DNA of 64,000 nucleotides from Actinostola sp. cb2023. Taxonomy: Eukaryota > Cnidaria > Anthozoa > Actiniaria > Actinostolidae. Both the position numbers and the translations under genes were made by a program. The stretch is from contig JAUJYZ010000101.1 in assembly GCA_033675265.1 (NCBI GenBank), forward strand, positions 34,840 to 98,839. Direction: 5' to 3'. Each line of letters begins with the position of its first letter. Position 1 is the stretch's first letter. Positions 11,774 through 23,870 of the stretch are shown piece by piece. Below the pieces are notes generated by a model. It worked only from the letters and a program-made list of their open reading frames with translations. It had not been told where the DNA came from and searched no databases.

Positions 11774-13251
11774 ATTACAGGGATGTAATGTTTAGATTTT
11801 TATTAATTTTCATTATATGGAACCGTCATCACTATGATAGATCAACATTATCGATGCTAAATGACTTATGTCACCAGATGAAAAACTTTCCTTCATACTA
11901 TGAGTTTAAATGGAAATGGCTCGCTCTTATCAGTGAAAAAAAAAGTCGAAATATGGCATTCACTGCTGCACTTTCACATTCGTGAACATTACACAGGAAC
12001 TGAGATTCAGAATACTGCCATTGGTTTGGCTTCCTCATCTACAGCGAAGGAATTCTTCAATGGCTTTGTACGGCCTTACTCAAGAGGTCATGACTCAGAG
12101 AAAAATCTCAAACTCGTTGCTGGAAAATCAGCAGAGGCATTACTGAACTTATTTCTTAAAATAGGCCAGAATATTGGAAAATCAAAAAAAGTATTATATA
12201 TAACACTTTATGCAGCAGGAGGGGGAAATGTACCTGTATTAATTTGAATTATAATTTTTTAATTTTCAGCTACCACAAGAAATTACAAGATCAGGTAAAC
12301 CAAAGGGAACACCAGAATTTCATATTGAAACATTCAACAGTATCATTGAAAATAAAGCATTACCACTGTCCTACAAGTTCTCTAATGAATACCCAGGAAG
12401 TCTTCCAGACCCCCAGAAAGCATGTGATTTTGCCAGGTGTAGTGTCAACACTGAGAATGAAAAATCATTAGACTTCCTTGCTTCCATACACACCGCAGAT
12501 GCTGGCTGCTTTGTAAAAACTGGTAGTGAGTTCAAAGCCACTAAATGACCATTTAGCAAAGCTGGCAAAAGTCTTTAACAATTCTCTCCTTATACCAACA
12601 AGTAGCACAACAAGACCAAATACCGAGACACATCAAGATAATGATACAGCTGATGATATTCCATCAGTTAGTAATCGGAACCCTGACTATTATGAATCAC
12701 AAGAATGGAATAACCATGTCTTTGACTCCCTTCACATTGAACAACCATTATGTAGATCACAGACCCAACCTCACCAAAATTTACCAACTACTGCTCCTAG
12801 CTAGAATGACTTGTCCATCACAACCTTCACAACAAAATAGCCAAACTGCTACTACTGCAAATGTTTCAGGTGGAAAACTCTGTTTTTTTGATCATCACTT
12901 ATCCCAGTCCACATTAAATGGAAGGAATGGATCTAATGCTTGTACATTCATCACTATAATTCTTGCAAAAGCCATAATAACTAACTCTTATCATTTCCAA
13001 GTCAAAGCCTCTCACCAGTCTGGGCAGTCATTATGACTAACTGTATATCAAAAGAAATGACATTCATTATAATGTTACAGGGGGAAGACCAACTAATTGT
13101 TCAGTGTCTGACGCTGTAACTCATCTCTCTTCCATTGGTAATATAACCGCAGAAGATTCATTTGATGTTGATTTCACCTGTCAAAACACAGCAGTTCCTC
13201 AATCATCATTAGCTTTCTATGTCCAAAGGCTTGTGGCATAACCCCAGTTAG
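11774..13251 (+). pseudogene. Unrecognised spliced gene remnant
   Basis: Scattered exon-like pieces read forward. WNRHHYDRSTLSMLNDL (about 11818) runs into an A-run at 11937-11944, where the frame slips to HIREHYTGTEIQNTAIG (about 11978). SAEALLNLFLKIGQNIGK follows, then a GTATTA donor at about 12190 and a TTTTCAG acceptor at about 12270 leading to LPQEITRSGKPKGTPEF. Further pieces (LNDHLAKLAKVFNN, about 12540; NCSVSDAVTHLSSIGN, about 13090, ending YVQRLVA stop) lie in other frames. I do not recognise the family. Repeated frame changes indicate decay. It could belong to an older DNA transposon or be a host gene fragment. Confidence 0.4.
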
Positions 13252-13958
13252 CTGCAGTTGTTATCATTAACGATTTTAATTATTTTAATGATTCAATTAT
13301 TTATTGTCATATAATTTTAATATTTTTATATTTTACTGTATATATTGACAACATATTATAATTATTCTTATTATTAATATTTAAACTTGTAGTATAGTTA
13401 TGCTGTTTTAGAAGTATTAAAGACTAAAGATTAAAGATCTGTTTTCTCGGTAGAGTGAATGAGCTGCTGCTTCTGGACAGCCATCTCCATGGACCATATG
13501 GGGCACTAATTGGGAAGACCACCCTAGCAGATGTTGAAAGATATTTAGTGACTTGCAAACAGTGGTTGAGCCCTAATACCACATTGTGTTCAATAACTTT
13601 TGTAAACTTCAGATAAATGAGCTGAAAGGTATTCTTGAGGGAGTATTATGTTCACATTATTACACTAGCAACAAGCTAGTATTTAAGGTACTAGAACTGG
13701 CTAAAATGCATGTTATTTGAAGAAAAGAAAATACAATTGTATTACATTCTATTCCCCCAAAAGGTGAAATCATAGCACTATAATAAATTTATGTTCCAAT
13801 AATCATAATCCAGGTGATAAATTTCGCGCCTAAGGTGCCAAAACAACACAGGGAACCCAGAGCTTTAAAACTAATAATCTGTAATATCTTCGTTTCTAAT
13901 CACATGAAAAAAACCAAACTATGTACACAAATACAAGTCATCATAACTGACAAAAGAT
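13252..13958. other. AT-rich spacer, no gene seen
   Basis: There is no long open frame and no recognisable motif. TTA-rich low-complexity sequence occupies about 13255-13390. The rest is unassigned. Confidence 0.5.
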
Positions 13959-14032
13959 AGCCAGCCCGGAGTGAAAAAATTATTTGCTTCGATAAAAATG
14001 ATTTTTTTTTCCTGATAGCCGGGCTGGCTATC
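13959..14032. repeat. Short hairpin with GATAGCCAGCCCGG arms
   Basis: GATAGCCAGCCCGG at 13959 is the reverse complement of CCGGGCTGGCTATC ending at 14032, with an AT-rich loop. It is probably a fold-back MITE remnant. Confidence 0.55.
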
Positions 14033-14398
14033 ATGAAGTCCCTGAAGTCCATATTACAATTGTGCCAAGTTTCATATTCATATGTTGAAGACAAACTAAT
14101 ATACCACAGAAAGAGTTGCAAGCCCTTCGAGAAAATCGCCTGAAATTTCGCTATTTTTATCGATAAAACTGCTGCAGTCGCCGCCATTTTGTTTGATGAC
14201 GCTGTACCGACGAGTTTCAATCGATGGGATCACGAAAAACTAGCGGAAAATATCGGAAAAGTATCGTATACGTGTCGCTTTCATGAGAAGACGGCATGGT
14301 CACAAACAAATGACGTATTCCATAGCAACGGCATGGCACATGCGCAGTTTGGCAATGATACACGAAACCACATGTGGTGGGTCAGTCGGGGTCATATA

Positions 14399-16664
14399 TG
14401 CTCTCCTATTATGGTTTGAGTTTAAAAGGAAAGAAAGCTCAACTTCTAGCTCGCCTCGAGGCATTTCGAAAAGGAATTGCCAACAGCAAAGTTGTTCACG
14501 ATGAACAAACCCAAAACGATGTACAACCTGGAGACTCTGTTAGCCAAGTCAGCAGAACCTCAAGCACTAGTAAAGCTAGTAGTAAAGCCAGCAGTAAAGC
14601 CAGCCGTAAAGCCAGCAAATCCATGTCATCAATTTCAGCTGCAAGAGCAAAGGAGGCGATTCGATTAGCCGAGTTGAAGACGGAAGCCACGGCTATGCAA
14701 AGGAAGCAAGAACTCGCTCATCAGAAGTTACAATTGGCCCAAGAGGAAGCTCGTTTGAATTTGGAAACAGAAATTGCTAAAGTGAAGGCCAAGGATAAAG
14801 TTTTCGCCGATATTGAAGCCGATGTTGGATACGTTGTAACCGAAACTAATCATCAAAGTCAAGTGTCACCTCACACTCATCAAAGTCAAGTGAAGTGAAG
14901 TCATGAAGATAATACTAGCAGTATGCATGATTTTATCAAGTTACAGCAGCAACAAAATGAAATCATGAGATTATTTGAAACACAGCAACAACGAAGAATG
15001 CTACCTCAACTTCATGTCCCTGTCTTCGACGGAAAACCTATTGAATATCAAACGTTCATTCATGCCTTCGAAAACGTCGTCGAAGCTAAAACTACTAATA
15101 GCACCGAGAGATTACATTACCTAGAGCAATACACTTCTGGCGAAGTAAAAGAACTGGTTCGTTCATGCTACTTCTTGGCACCCCATTTAGGATATGCACA
15201 AGCTCGAATACTCTTACAAAAGAAGTACGGAGACAAGTACAGGATTGCCACCGCATACATCGAGAAAGCTTTATCATGGCCGGAGATTAGAATCAATGAC
15301 GCACAAGCACTTCACAGATTTTCAGTGTTCTTAACCAGCTGCAGCAACGCCATGCAAGGCAACAGGTACCTAGACAAGTTTGAACATCTAGACAACATAA
15401 AGAAGATTATCATGAAACTTCCCTACAACATGAGGGACCGATGGCGACGCGTGGTTTACGATATTATGGAGGCAGACTTTGTTGATCGTGAAGCTAGAAT
15501 CGCCACAAGCCCAATATTTGGAAAGATTGATTCATCTGACAAGCCTCGTTACAACAGCGGATCAGTGAAACCCACTTTGAAACCCAGTCCTCAAGGCACA
15601 AGAACTTCTAGTCTCGCTACCCAAGTGCAGAGTAATGACTCAGAAAAACAGAATGACAAGAACAATTGTACCTATTGCAACGGAGCAAACCACTCACTGG
15701 AAAACTGCTACGCACGTAGAAAGAAGCCATACAAAGAACGAGTCGACTTTCTTTTAAAGAAAATACTTTGTTTTGGTGGTTTACGCAATGGACACATCGC
15801 CAAAGAATACACCAACAGGCATGACTGCAAAGTTTCAAGTTGCAACGGAAAACACCCTACTGTATTACACACAAACTCATCAAAGCCCAATACTGCCAGT
15901 TACGATAGTGACGTGAGGAATCAACCAAGCCCTGCTGCGGATCGACCAAGCCCAGTTGCGGATCAACCAAACTTTGCTGCGGATCAACGAAGTCCTGCGA
16001 CTGTACACAACGCGTACATCAAGACAGAAGGAAGAACAATCACAGGCATGGCCGTTATACCAGTGAAAGTCCGAGTTAAAGGCACAGACAACTGTATGGT
16101 CACCTACGCCTTTCTGGACAACGGAAGCACTTCTTCATTTTGCACGGAGTCCCTTATGAAGCAATTAGGAGCGCCTGGTGTGATGACAAAGATTTCCTTG
16201 ACTACATTAGGAAATAGAGACAATCTTATGGACACCTTCTTGATTCAAGATTTAGAGATTGCAGATTTAGATGAAAATACATTCATCGAATTACCATCAC
16301 TGTATACTCAACCAAAGATACCAGTTGCAAAGACAGACATCCCTACTCAAGATGATATAGACAGTTGGCCTCATTTGAATAGCATCGTTCAAATTACATC
16401 TCTACATCCAAGTACCGAGATTGGTTTATTGCTTGCTAGTGATGTTCCAGAAGCCCTCGATCCTCTGGAAGTTATTGCACTATTGCATTGGCCTACCCTT
16501 CAAGAATCCAGAGTTTGGTATGCCCAACAACAAATCTCAAGCAGAGTTACGTGCAAGATGGCTAAAGAAGAAATTCCTCAAGAATCCCAAGTTGTTTAAG
16601 GACTACAAGACATTCATGGACGACTTATTCTCCAAAGGATTTGCACGTAAAGTACACACGTTCT
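14399..16664 (+). pseudogene. BEL/Pao Gag-protease with SAP-like N-terminus
   Basis: The frame holds GLSLKGKKAQLLARLEAF (14412 onwards), a good SAP-motif match, then a Ser/Lys-rich repeat (SKASSKASSKASRKASK) and a Glu/Lys coiled coil. One in-frame TGA at 14896-14898 precedes the DUF1759-like capsid (about 15010-15500), CCHC-like knuckles (CTYCNGANHSLENC, about 15669; further C/H near 15830) and a protease region (TYAFLDNGSTSSFC, about 16104). There the usual DSG or DTG is DNG. The frame is lost near 16500 and continues as ELRARWLKKKFLKNP in another frame. The SAP-like motif suggests nucleic-acid binding; that is inference. Confidence 0.75.
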
Positions 16665-16687
16665 AAACAGCTGCCACGAAAATATTT

Positions 16688-18786
16688 GGTATATACCCCA
16701 TCATGGTGTCTACCATCCGCATAAGCCAGAGAAAGTAAGAGTTGTGTTTGACTGCTCGGCCAAATTCCAAGGTACCTCGCTCAATGATCAACTCTTCAAA
16801 GGACCTGATCTCACTAATTCACTTGTTGGAGTTCTTGTCAGATTTCGCCAAGATCACGTCGCTTTGATGGCAGACATTGAAGCAATGTTTCATCAGGTTA
16901 GAGTGCCCTACAAAGATTGCAATGTGCTGCGCTTTTACTGGTGGACAGCAGGAGATATCGAGCAAGAACCAGAAGAGTATCAAATGGTAGTGCACCTATT
17001 TGGTGCTGTGTCATCACCAAGTTGCGCAAGCTTTGCGCTTAGAAAGACAGCCCTAGATAACAAGCAAGACTACAACGACAGTGTTGTGAACACAGTGTTA
17101 AACAACTTCTACGTGGATGACTGTTTAAAATCTCTACCAAATGCTCAAGAAGCCATCTCTCACTCAAGAGATCTCTGTCAGCTACTGCGCAAAGGTGGAT
17201 TTCGTCTGACGAAATGGATTAGTAACAATCGAGAAGTGCTCAACACCATACCTGAGGCGGAACGCAACAAGAACAAGAGTTAAATCTGAGTACAGACAAC
17301 TTGCCCATCGAAAGAGCACTTGATGTTCATTGGAACATTGAACGAGACGAATTTGGATTCAAGATCGACTTAAAGGACAAACCCTACACTAGAAGAGGAA
17401 TTTTGTCAACTGTTAGTTCCGTTTATGATCCTTTAGGATTTGTTGCACCTTTCTCGTTATCTGCAAAGTCGATATTGCAAGATCTATGTAGATGAAAGCT
17501 AGAATGGGATCAAGAGATACCAACAGATCATCGGTCGCAATGGCAGAAGTGGTTAGATGACCTACCGAAACTCTCGCAGTTTACTGTCAATAGATGCTAC
17601 AAACCTCCCGATTTTGGCCATACAGCCTCTTCACAGCTACACCAATTTTCTGACGCGTCTCAAATCGGCTATGGTGCAGTCTCCTACCTGCGTCTCGTGA
17701 ACACTAGAGGTGAAATCCATTGTTCATTCCTAATTGGAAAGTCACGCCTTACTCCTTTGAAGCAGATAACCATCCCGCGCCTCGAGCTCACAGCAGCTAC
17801 CGTTTCCGTGCGCCTTAACAAGATGATGAAAGATGAACTGGAGCTACCTATAGATGATTCTATCTTTTGGACAGATAGCACTCGCGTCATACGGTACGTC
17901 GAGAACGAGACTAAAAGATTTCACACCTTTTGGTGGCCAATCGCATAGCTCAAATAAGAGATGGTTCCACCCCGTCACAATGGAGGTACGTTGATTCAAG
18001 TTCCAATCCCGCAGATCATGCATCAAGAGGTCTATCAGCTGATGAATTGCTCAACAACAAAGAATGGATCCGTGGTCCCGATTTCCTCTGGAAAACCGAA
18101 GACGAATGGCCACAAAGACCACCTGACATGGCAAAACTTTGCGAAGATGATACAGAAGTGAAACGAGAAGTAAAACCCTGCCTAAAAAACATTGACGTTA
18201 CCTACAAGGTCTTTGAAAGATTCTCTTCCTGGTACAACTTAAAGAGGATCATCGCATGGATCTTAAGATATCGCTCAAACCTGAGAAAGATGCTTAGAAT
18301 CAAAAGCAGAGAGGCCCCCAGACAGACAGCTCTCCGCGAATTTCAAGATTGTGCCAATCTCGAACCGTTGACACCGAATCACCTTCTTCTTTTGAAGTCA
18401 GATCCATCCTTCCTGCCAGGACTATTCAAGAGAGAAGACACCTACTCAAGGAGGCGTTGGAAGCAAGTTATATGTATCTAGCGGATATATACTGGAAACG
18501 TTGGGTGCGCGAGTACATACCCACTCTTCAAGTCCGACACAAATGGTCAAAGTCTTACAGGAATCTTCGTAAAGATGATGTTGTCATCATTGTGGATCAC
18601 AATGTAACCCGCAACAAATGGTTGCTAGCCAGAGTCATCGAAACAATGGCGCGGACAAGAAAGATTACATTCGAAGAGTCAAGCTTAGGACCAAGACAAC
18701 AATCCTTGAAAGACCCATTACCAAGTTGTGTCTGCTCGTCGAACAAGACAAAGCATGAAGACATCACAAGACAAGATCAAGCGTGA
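16688..18786 (+). pseudogene. BEL/Pao Pol: RT, RNase H and DUF5641 tail, integrase core deleted
   Basis: The RT begins [17 protein letters not shown] (16688), with [15 protein letters not shown] (first aspartate), [17 protein letters not shown] and NNFYVDD (about 17101). Frameshifts fall near 17283 and 17930, and there is a TGA at 17493. RNase H shows QFSDASQIGYGAVSY (about 17644), PRLELTAATVSVRL, FWTDSTRVIRYV and NPADHASRGLSADEL. At about 18315 the sequence jumps from a connector region straight into PLTPNHLLLLKSDPSFLPG and RRWKQV, which belong to the post-integrase DUF5641 domain. The HHCC finger and DDE core are therefore missing. The expected intervening length is several hundred residues in intact relatives. 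Confidence 0.8.
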
Positions 18787-18860
18787 AGACATCACAAGAC
18801 AAAGCGTGAAGACATCACAAGACAATATAAAGCGTGAAGATATTACAAGCATCACAAGAG
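18728..18860 (+). repeat. Degenerate minisatellite GAAGACATCACAAGACAA
   Basis: Several imperfect copies of an ~18-22 bp unit (GAAGACATCACAAGACA) follow the pol remnant, just before the polypurine tract. Confidence 0.6.
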
Positions 18861-18986
18861 AGACTATATATAATGACATTGAACAATTTCAATTCATTTT
18901 GTTTAATTTGTAGTTTTAAATCACTTTCTGATCAATTAATTCAGTATAAGTGCTCGTCGTACATACCTCGCACTTAGGGGCGGGTG

Positions 18987-19385
18987 TGTTGGATCAGAAT
19001 AGCTTTGTTTTTGTATGTATTGTTATTTTTGCCTTTTGTCTAGTAGTACGTTATGTCGCTTCATTAGTTATCCTTTTTTCGCACAATTATTTAATATCAG
19101 TCTCTTAGGAATACGTTCTTAGTTTAAGTCAGTGTCGCATGCAAATTTAAGTTAGTTGATTGCACCACTTCAAGTGAGTTCCTGCACCAAAACGTAAGTT
19201 ATTTCTTTTAGATTTTCGCTTTCAGTTTCACAGTTATATCGTGCTATTTTGTCACACAGTTATTCCGTTATTTATTTTCAGTTTTAAACCGTCAGTATAC
19301 CGTCAGTATATCGTCAAAGTATAGTCATTGCCATTGAAAGTACGACGTGTTTATTAAAAGCAAAGAAACCATGTGCAAGTCAACA
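18987..19385 (+). repeat. Candidate 3' LTR of the BEL/Pao element
   Basis: The stretch follows a purine-rich tract (TTAGGGGCGGGTG), starts TGTTGGATCAG and could end AGTCAACA. No second copy is visible in the window, so the 3' border is uncertain. Repeats of the form CCGTCAGTAT occur inside. Confidence 0.4.
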
Positions 19386-20316
19386 GTTATATCTCCTGGA
19401 TTTAAGCAACACAGCACACAAAAATGAAACGGTAGGTATATAATCCTTTGACAGTCAAATTTTGATTTTATAGTTATATTTATTTATTTCCTGTTCAGAG
19501 TTTTGCTGATTTTGCTTGCAACTTGTATGATGTTTCCCGGCTCAACTTGTGTTTTGCCTCCTTGTACTCCTTTGCTTCGTGGCGAAAATAAAGGCCATGC
19601 ATTACAGGAAATACTACAAGATTACTTTACTCTAGGGTGCAGCAACTCTGAGATATTGGGATTTCTCGCCCTTGCGCACGGTGTTGTGTTCAGCATGAGA
19701 ACTCTGAAGCGTTAGCTCAAAAGGCTTGAACTAAGAAGAGCAAACCGTGGGAATGAAGCACCATTAGAGGACGTAGTAACTGCAATTCTTGAAGAAATGG
19801 AAGGATCAGTTGGCTCTTTTGTTGGGTTATCATAACACTTTATTTAATGAGGATGTAACAGATCAAGCTATGCTTTTTTCAATCTGGTCCTCCTGAAATT
19901 AAACTGAAATAAATGTTTTTTTAAGAAACCCAACTGGCAAGGAGGCGAACCAGTTGGCTATTTACAAGCCTGGTTATCGCGAAATGACAAGACACTTGAG
20001 GGTAAAGCACAACCTTATCGTTAGACGTGATACCATCATGCGGTCTTTGCAAGTGATTGATCCTGAAGGAGTACGAAACCGAAGACAACACAGACTTGAA
20101 CGCAGAAAATACCGCACTCCTGGTCCAAATTGTATATGGCACTTAGACGGATGGGATAAACTAAAACCATATGGATTTTCTGTGCATGGATGCATAGATG
20201 GATTTTCGTGAAGGATACTTTGGCTAGAAGTAGGTTCTACAAACAAAAATCCGCATGCAATGGTCGACTACTTTCTCAGTACAGTGCAGCAACTTGGAGG
20301 AGTACCAAGGCTATTA

Positions 20317-22364
20317 CAGTCAAACCAGGTCACGCGTGCCCCCCTAGAGTCCATTATTGACTTTGTTATTTGAAAATTGATTTGATTTTTCATCTTGAAC
20401 TTCGAATATTGCAAACGAACATTTCAATATTCAAAACAAGAATAATTTGAACATTCGATTGCTGATTGGATTAATAAAACAAACGTTACCCCTAATATGG
20501 GCAGACACACAGGCAGCCCGTACGTGTTGTGAATCAAAATGGCGGTTGAGTGTCTGGCCGAGGCCCGAGGTGAGTTGAACAATAAAGTTTGACTGAATCC
20601 TGTTTGTACATAACATTTATTTACTTATTATCATCACTCGGTGGCTTAAGACTTTCTGTTTCGCAAATATGGTTGAAAGCTAGCGTTTTTTCGTCTCGCT
20701 TACTGTGGCTTTGTGTCGTTATTTTGAACAAGTGTTTACCGCTAAAGGTGTCATCTGATTGTCGAGCTCACAGTCATGTCTTCCAACAATTTCATTTCTA
20801 GGATACATATTAGGGGTAACGTTTGTTTTATTAATCCAATCAGCAATCGAATGTTCAAATTATTCTTGTTTTGAATATTGAAATGTTCGTTTGCAATATT
20901 CGAAGTTCAAAACGAAAAGTCAAATCAATTATCAAATAACAAAGTCAATAATGGACTCTAGGGGGGCACGCGTGACCTGGTTTCACTGTAAGATGGCGGC
21001 CCAAATCAATCACCAGCAATGGAGGAGGATTTGTTGGAGATATCACAAGGAACATCAAATACAACTTTGAAAGAAAAGAAACGAAAAAGAAAACATGAAA
21101 GTTCTGCTGTGCTGGGGGCTTCTGTGGAGAACAATGGCTCAGTTAAAAGACTCTAAATGCTAGCCTGCAAGGGGAGTGAAAGGGAGTTACAGGCTACTAA
21201 CTTCGAATATTGCTGATTGTCGAGCTCACAGTCATGTCTTCCAACAATTTCATTTCTAGGATACATATTAGGGGTAACGTTTGTTTTATTAATCCAATCA
21301 GCAATCGAATGTTCAAATTATTCTTGTTTTGAATATTGAAATGTTCGTTTGCAATATTCGAAGTTCAAAACGAAAAATCAAATCAATTTTCAAATAACAA
21401 AGTCAATAATGGACTCTAGGGGGGCACGCGTGACCTGGTTTTTCACTGTAAGATGGCGGCCCAAATCAATCACCAGCAATGGAGGAGGATTTGTTGGAGA
21501 TATCACAAGGAACATCAAATACAACTTAGAAAGAAAAGAAACGAAAAAGAAAACATGAAAGTTCTGTTGTGCTGGGGGCTTCTGTGGAGAACAATGGCTC
21601 AGTTAAAAGACTCTAAATGCTAGCCTGCAAGGGGAGTGAAAGGGAGTTACAGGCTACTAACTTCGAATATTGCTGATTGTCGAGCTAACAGTCATGTCTT
21701 CCAACAATTTCATTTCTAGGATACATATTAGGGGTAACGTTTGTTTTATTAATCCAATCAGCAATCGAATGTTCAAATTATTCTTGTTTTGAATATTGAA
21801 ATGTTCGTTTGCAATATTCGAAGTTCAAAACGAAAAATCAAATCAATTTTCAAATAACAAAGTCAATAATGGACTCTAGGGGGGCACGCGTGACCTGGTT
21901 TCACTGTAAGATGGCGGTCCAAATCAATCACCAGCAATGGAGGAGGATTTGTTGGAGATATCACAAGGAACATCAAATACAACTTAGAAAGAAAAGAAAC
22001 GAAAAAGAAAACATGAAAGTTCTGTTGTGCTGGGGGCTTCTGTGGAGAACAATGGCTCAGTTAAAAGACTCTAAATGCTAGCCTGCAAGGGGAGTGAAAG
22101 GGAGTTACAGGCTACTAACTTCGAATATTGCTGATTGTCGAGCTAACAGTCATGTCTTCCAACAATTTCATTTCTAGGATACATATTAGGGGTAACGTTT
22201 GTTTTATTAATCCAATCAGCAATCGAATGTTCAAATTATTCTTGTTTTGAATATTGAAATGTTCGTTTGTAATATTCGAAGTTCAAAACGAAAAATCAAA
22301 TCAATTTTCAAATAACAAAGTCAATAATGGACTCTAGGGGGGCACGCGTGATCTGGTTTGACTG
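20317..22364. mobile_element. TA-target element with ~188-bp TIRs and an internal tandem array
   Basis: It starts CAGTCAAACCAGGTCACGCG and ends with the inverted CACGCGTGATCTGGTTTGACTG, flanked by TA on both sides (20315-20316, 22365-22366). Removing it with one TA restores the integrase frame (PRLL then RTDKG). TA duplication and a CAGT end fit Tc1/mariner/pogo-type MITEs. No transposase is recognised inside. The right TIR occurs four times because of tandem amplification. Confidence 0.85.
20765..22364 (+). repeat. ~459-bp tandem array, about 3.5 units
   Basis: The landmark GGGGGGCACGCGTGA recurs at 20961, 21419, 21879 and 22337 (periods 458, 460, 458). Each unit has a TIR-bearing half plus about 222 bp of other sequence beginning AAGATGGCGG and ending GGAGTTACAGGCTACTAAC. 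Units are nearly identical with single-base differences, which implies recent amplification. Confidence 0.92.
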
Positions 22365-22702
22365 TAAGGACTGACAAGGGAACTGAGAATACATGGATCT
22401 CGGTTATGCAGAAGTTACTGAGAAGGAACAATGCAGATAATCTTGCTGGGGGCAACAGTGTTATACAGGGTAAAAGTAGTGCCAACCAAAGAATTGAAGC
22501 GTATTGGTCTAATCTAAGATCAGGAGGAGGGGGCTGGTGGATAAATTTCTTCAAGGATTTAAGGGATTCAGGTATATATATCGATCACGATACCCTTCAT
22601 CGAGAATGCTTGAAATTCTGTTTCATGCCGATATATTTTATACATTAACTAATAATTAAGTGTAAATCACCGTTAAGTTATTTGCTGTTAGATGTAAGCT
22701 TA

Positions 22703-23505
22703 TTGAGGACGTTCGCGTGCAATTGAAGTTATAATGTCAATTTTCTGAAACTTGGCATACAGATACTCTATCGTATTATAGTTAAAAAAATGAAATAAAA
22801 AATGGGGGTCGCCGTCTTCATTTTCGAGTTACACGCCGAGCAAAACTGATGATTTTGAAGAGAAAGACACGCGAATTATGATAAGTAATCGTGTCAAATG
22901 AACACATCAAAATTACATGAAAACGTTCTTCAAATTCTATTAAATTTTACCTGACATTGAATATATTTGTAGTTAACATAATTGATTAAATATCAATTCA
23001 ATAACTGGTAATTCGAAGTATTTGTGAAGTTTTAATCCGCGCGTTGCCGTCAAAATGTGCGTCGTGCGAATCCGTGGAGGTGTGTATTTTTTTTGAAAAT
23101 ATTGATGTCAGTCTTTCCCATGTAATGTCATTTTTTTCATTTTAACATATTTTGTAGATCTTTATAGTACCTACATCTTAGGCAGGAAAAAAAATGGAGG
23201 TCGTGTTCGTTTCGGAGATATTTTGCAGTAAAAATCGGAAAATTGGCCGCCATTTTGAATACCGAGGGTAGACTGGGTACTAATCAGAGTTCGTTTCTTT
23301 AAAAATCGCTGCTTTTTGCGCTTTTCAAAAGCAAAAAGCCGTTGAGAATCGAAAACATGTTAAGAAAGCTTTTTAGATATCAAATAAGGAAAAAATGGAT
23401 CATATTTCGAAAAAAATGTTTTTGGTCATTTTGACTTCCGGTTTAAGAGCGCGCGCGATTATGCGCAGTAAGAATGCGCGCGAGCAATGACCAAGAACGT
23501 CCTTA
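22703..23505. repeat. Probable MITE, ~800 bp, with short TGAGGACGTTC ends
   Basis: TTGAGGACGTTC at 22704 is matched inverted by GAACGTCCTTAA at 23496-23507. There is no open frame inside. It includes GCGCGC-rich sequence near its right end. Boundaries are approximate and the TSD is unclear. Confidence 0.45.
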
Positions 23506-23667
23506 AAGACAGCTGAGTGAGACAAACAACTTTGACTTCATTTAGTCCAAAAACACTTGCAGTGTATTTTCAAGATTTATAGAAAAAGGAAAAGGTTTCA
23601 GAACCCACTGAATCAACATTACTCGTTTGAAAAACAGTTAGGCTTTTAAAAGTTAGTTTATCTCCTG
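23506..23667. other. Unassigned spacer
   Basis: I see no gene or repeat here. Confidence 0.4.
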
Positions 23668-23870
23668 AATGAAAGAATTCAGTTAAGCTTAACTTTCTAG
23701 ACTGAGATGAGTTGAGAACTGTTCAAATCCTTAATCAAATAGTGCAAACGTTGTAAAGATAATTAAAGCAACCAGTGTTCTTGATTGTATTTACAAATAA
23801 AGATTTGTTAGCTTTTAAATAATTTCACATGTTATTCGATGATTTCACATGTTATTCCATGATTTCACAT
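23668..23870. repeat. Block inverted relative to 41690-41823, plus three minisatellite units
   Basis: 23668-23820 reads GAATGAAAGAATTCAG... to GTTAGCTTTTAAAT. It is the near-exact reverse complement of 41690-41823, about 18 kb away. It is followed by three copies of the TGATTTCACATGTTATTCCA unit found in bulk at 41829-42370. Confidence 0.8.

Larger units (their letters stand above)
14399..19385 (+). mobile_element. Decayed BEL/Pao LTR retrotransposon
   Basis: Gag with a BEL/Pao capsid-like region (HVPVFDGKPIEYQTF), an aspartic protease region, BEL-type RT and RNase H, and a terminal DUF5641-like segment occur in order. Only a 3' LTR candidate (18987-19385) is found. I see no matching 5' LTR upstream, so the copy looks 5'-truncated. 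Several stops, frameshifts and an internal deletion of the integrase core make it non-autonomous. Confidence 0.85.
19424..22645 (+). pseudogene. Integrase-core (rve-type) transposase gene, split by a TA-target insertion
   Basis: A tiny exon ATGAAACG (19424-19431) is followed by GTAGGT; the acceptor TTCAG is at 19498. Together they give a hydrophobic, signal-peptide-like start (MKRVLLILLATCMMFPG). LRGENKGHALQEILQDYF and MRTLKR follow, then a TAG at about 19712. After a non-coding gap (about 19830-19940) the core resumes: REMTRHLRVKHNLIVRRD, WHLDGWDKLKPYGFSVHG (first D) and GCIDGFS, then a TGA (about 20209). Past the insertion at 20317-22364 it continues RTDKGTENTW (second D) and NQRIEAYWSNLRS (E, about 22480), ending near FCFMP. 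The family is common in animal genomes as integrase-domain proteins. Placement in IS3EU or Ginger is uncertain. Confidence 0.75.
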
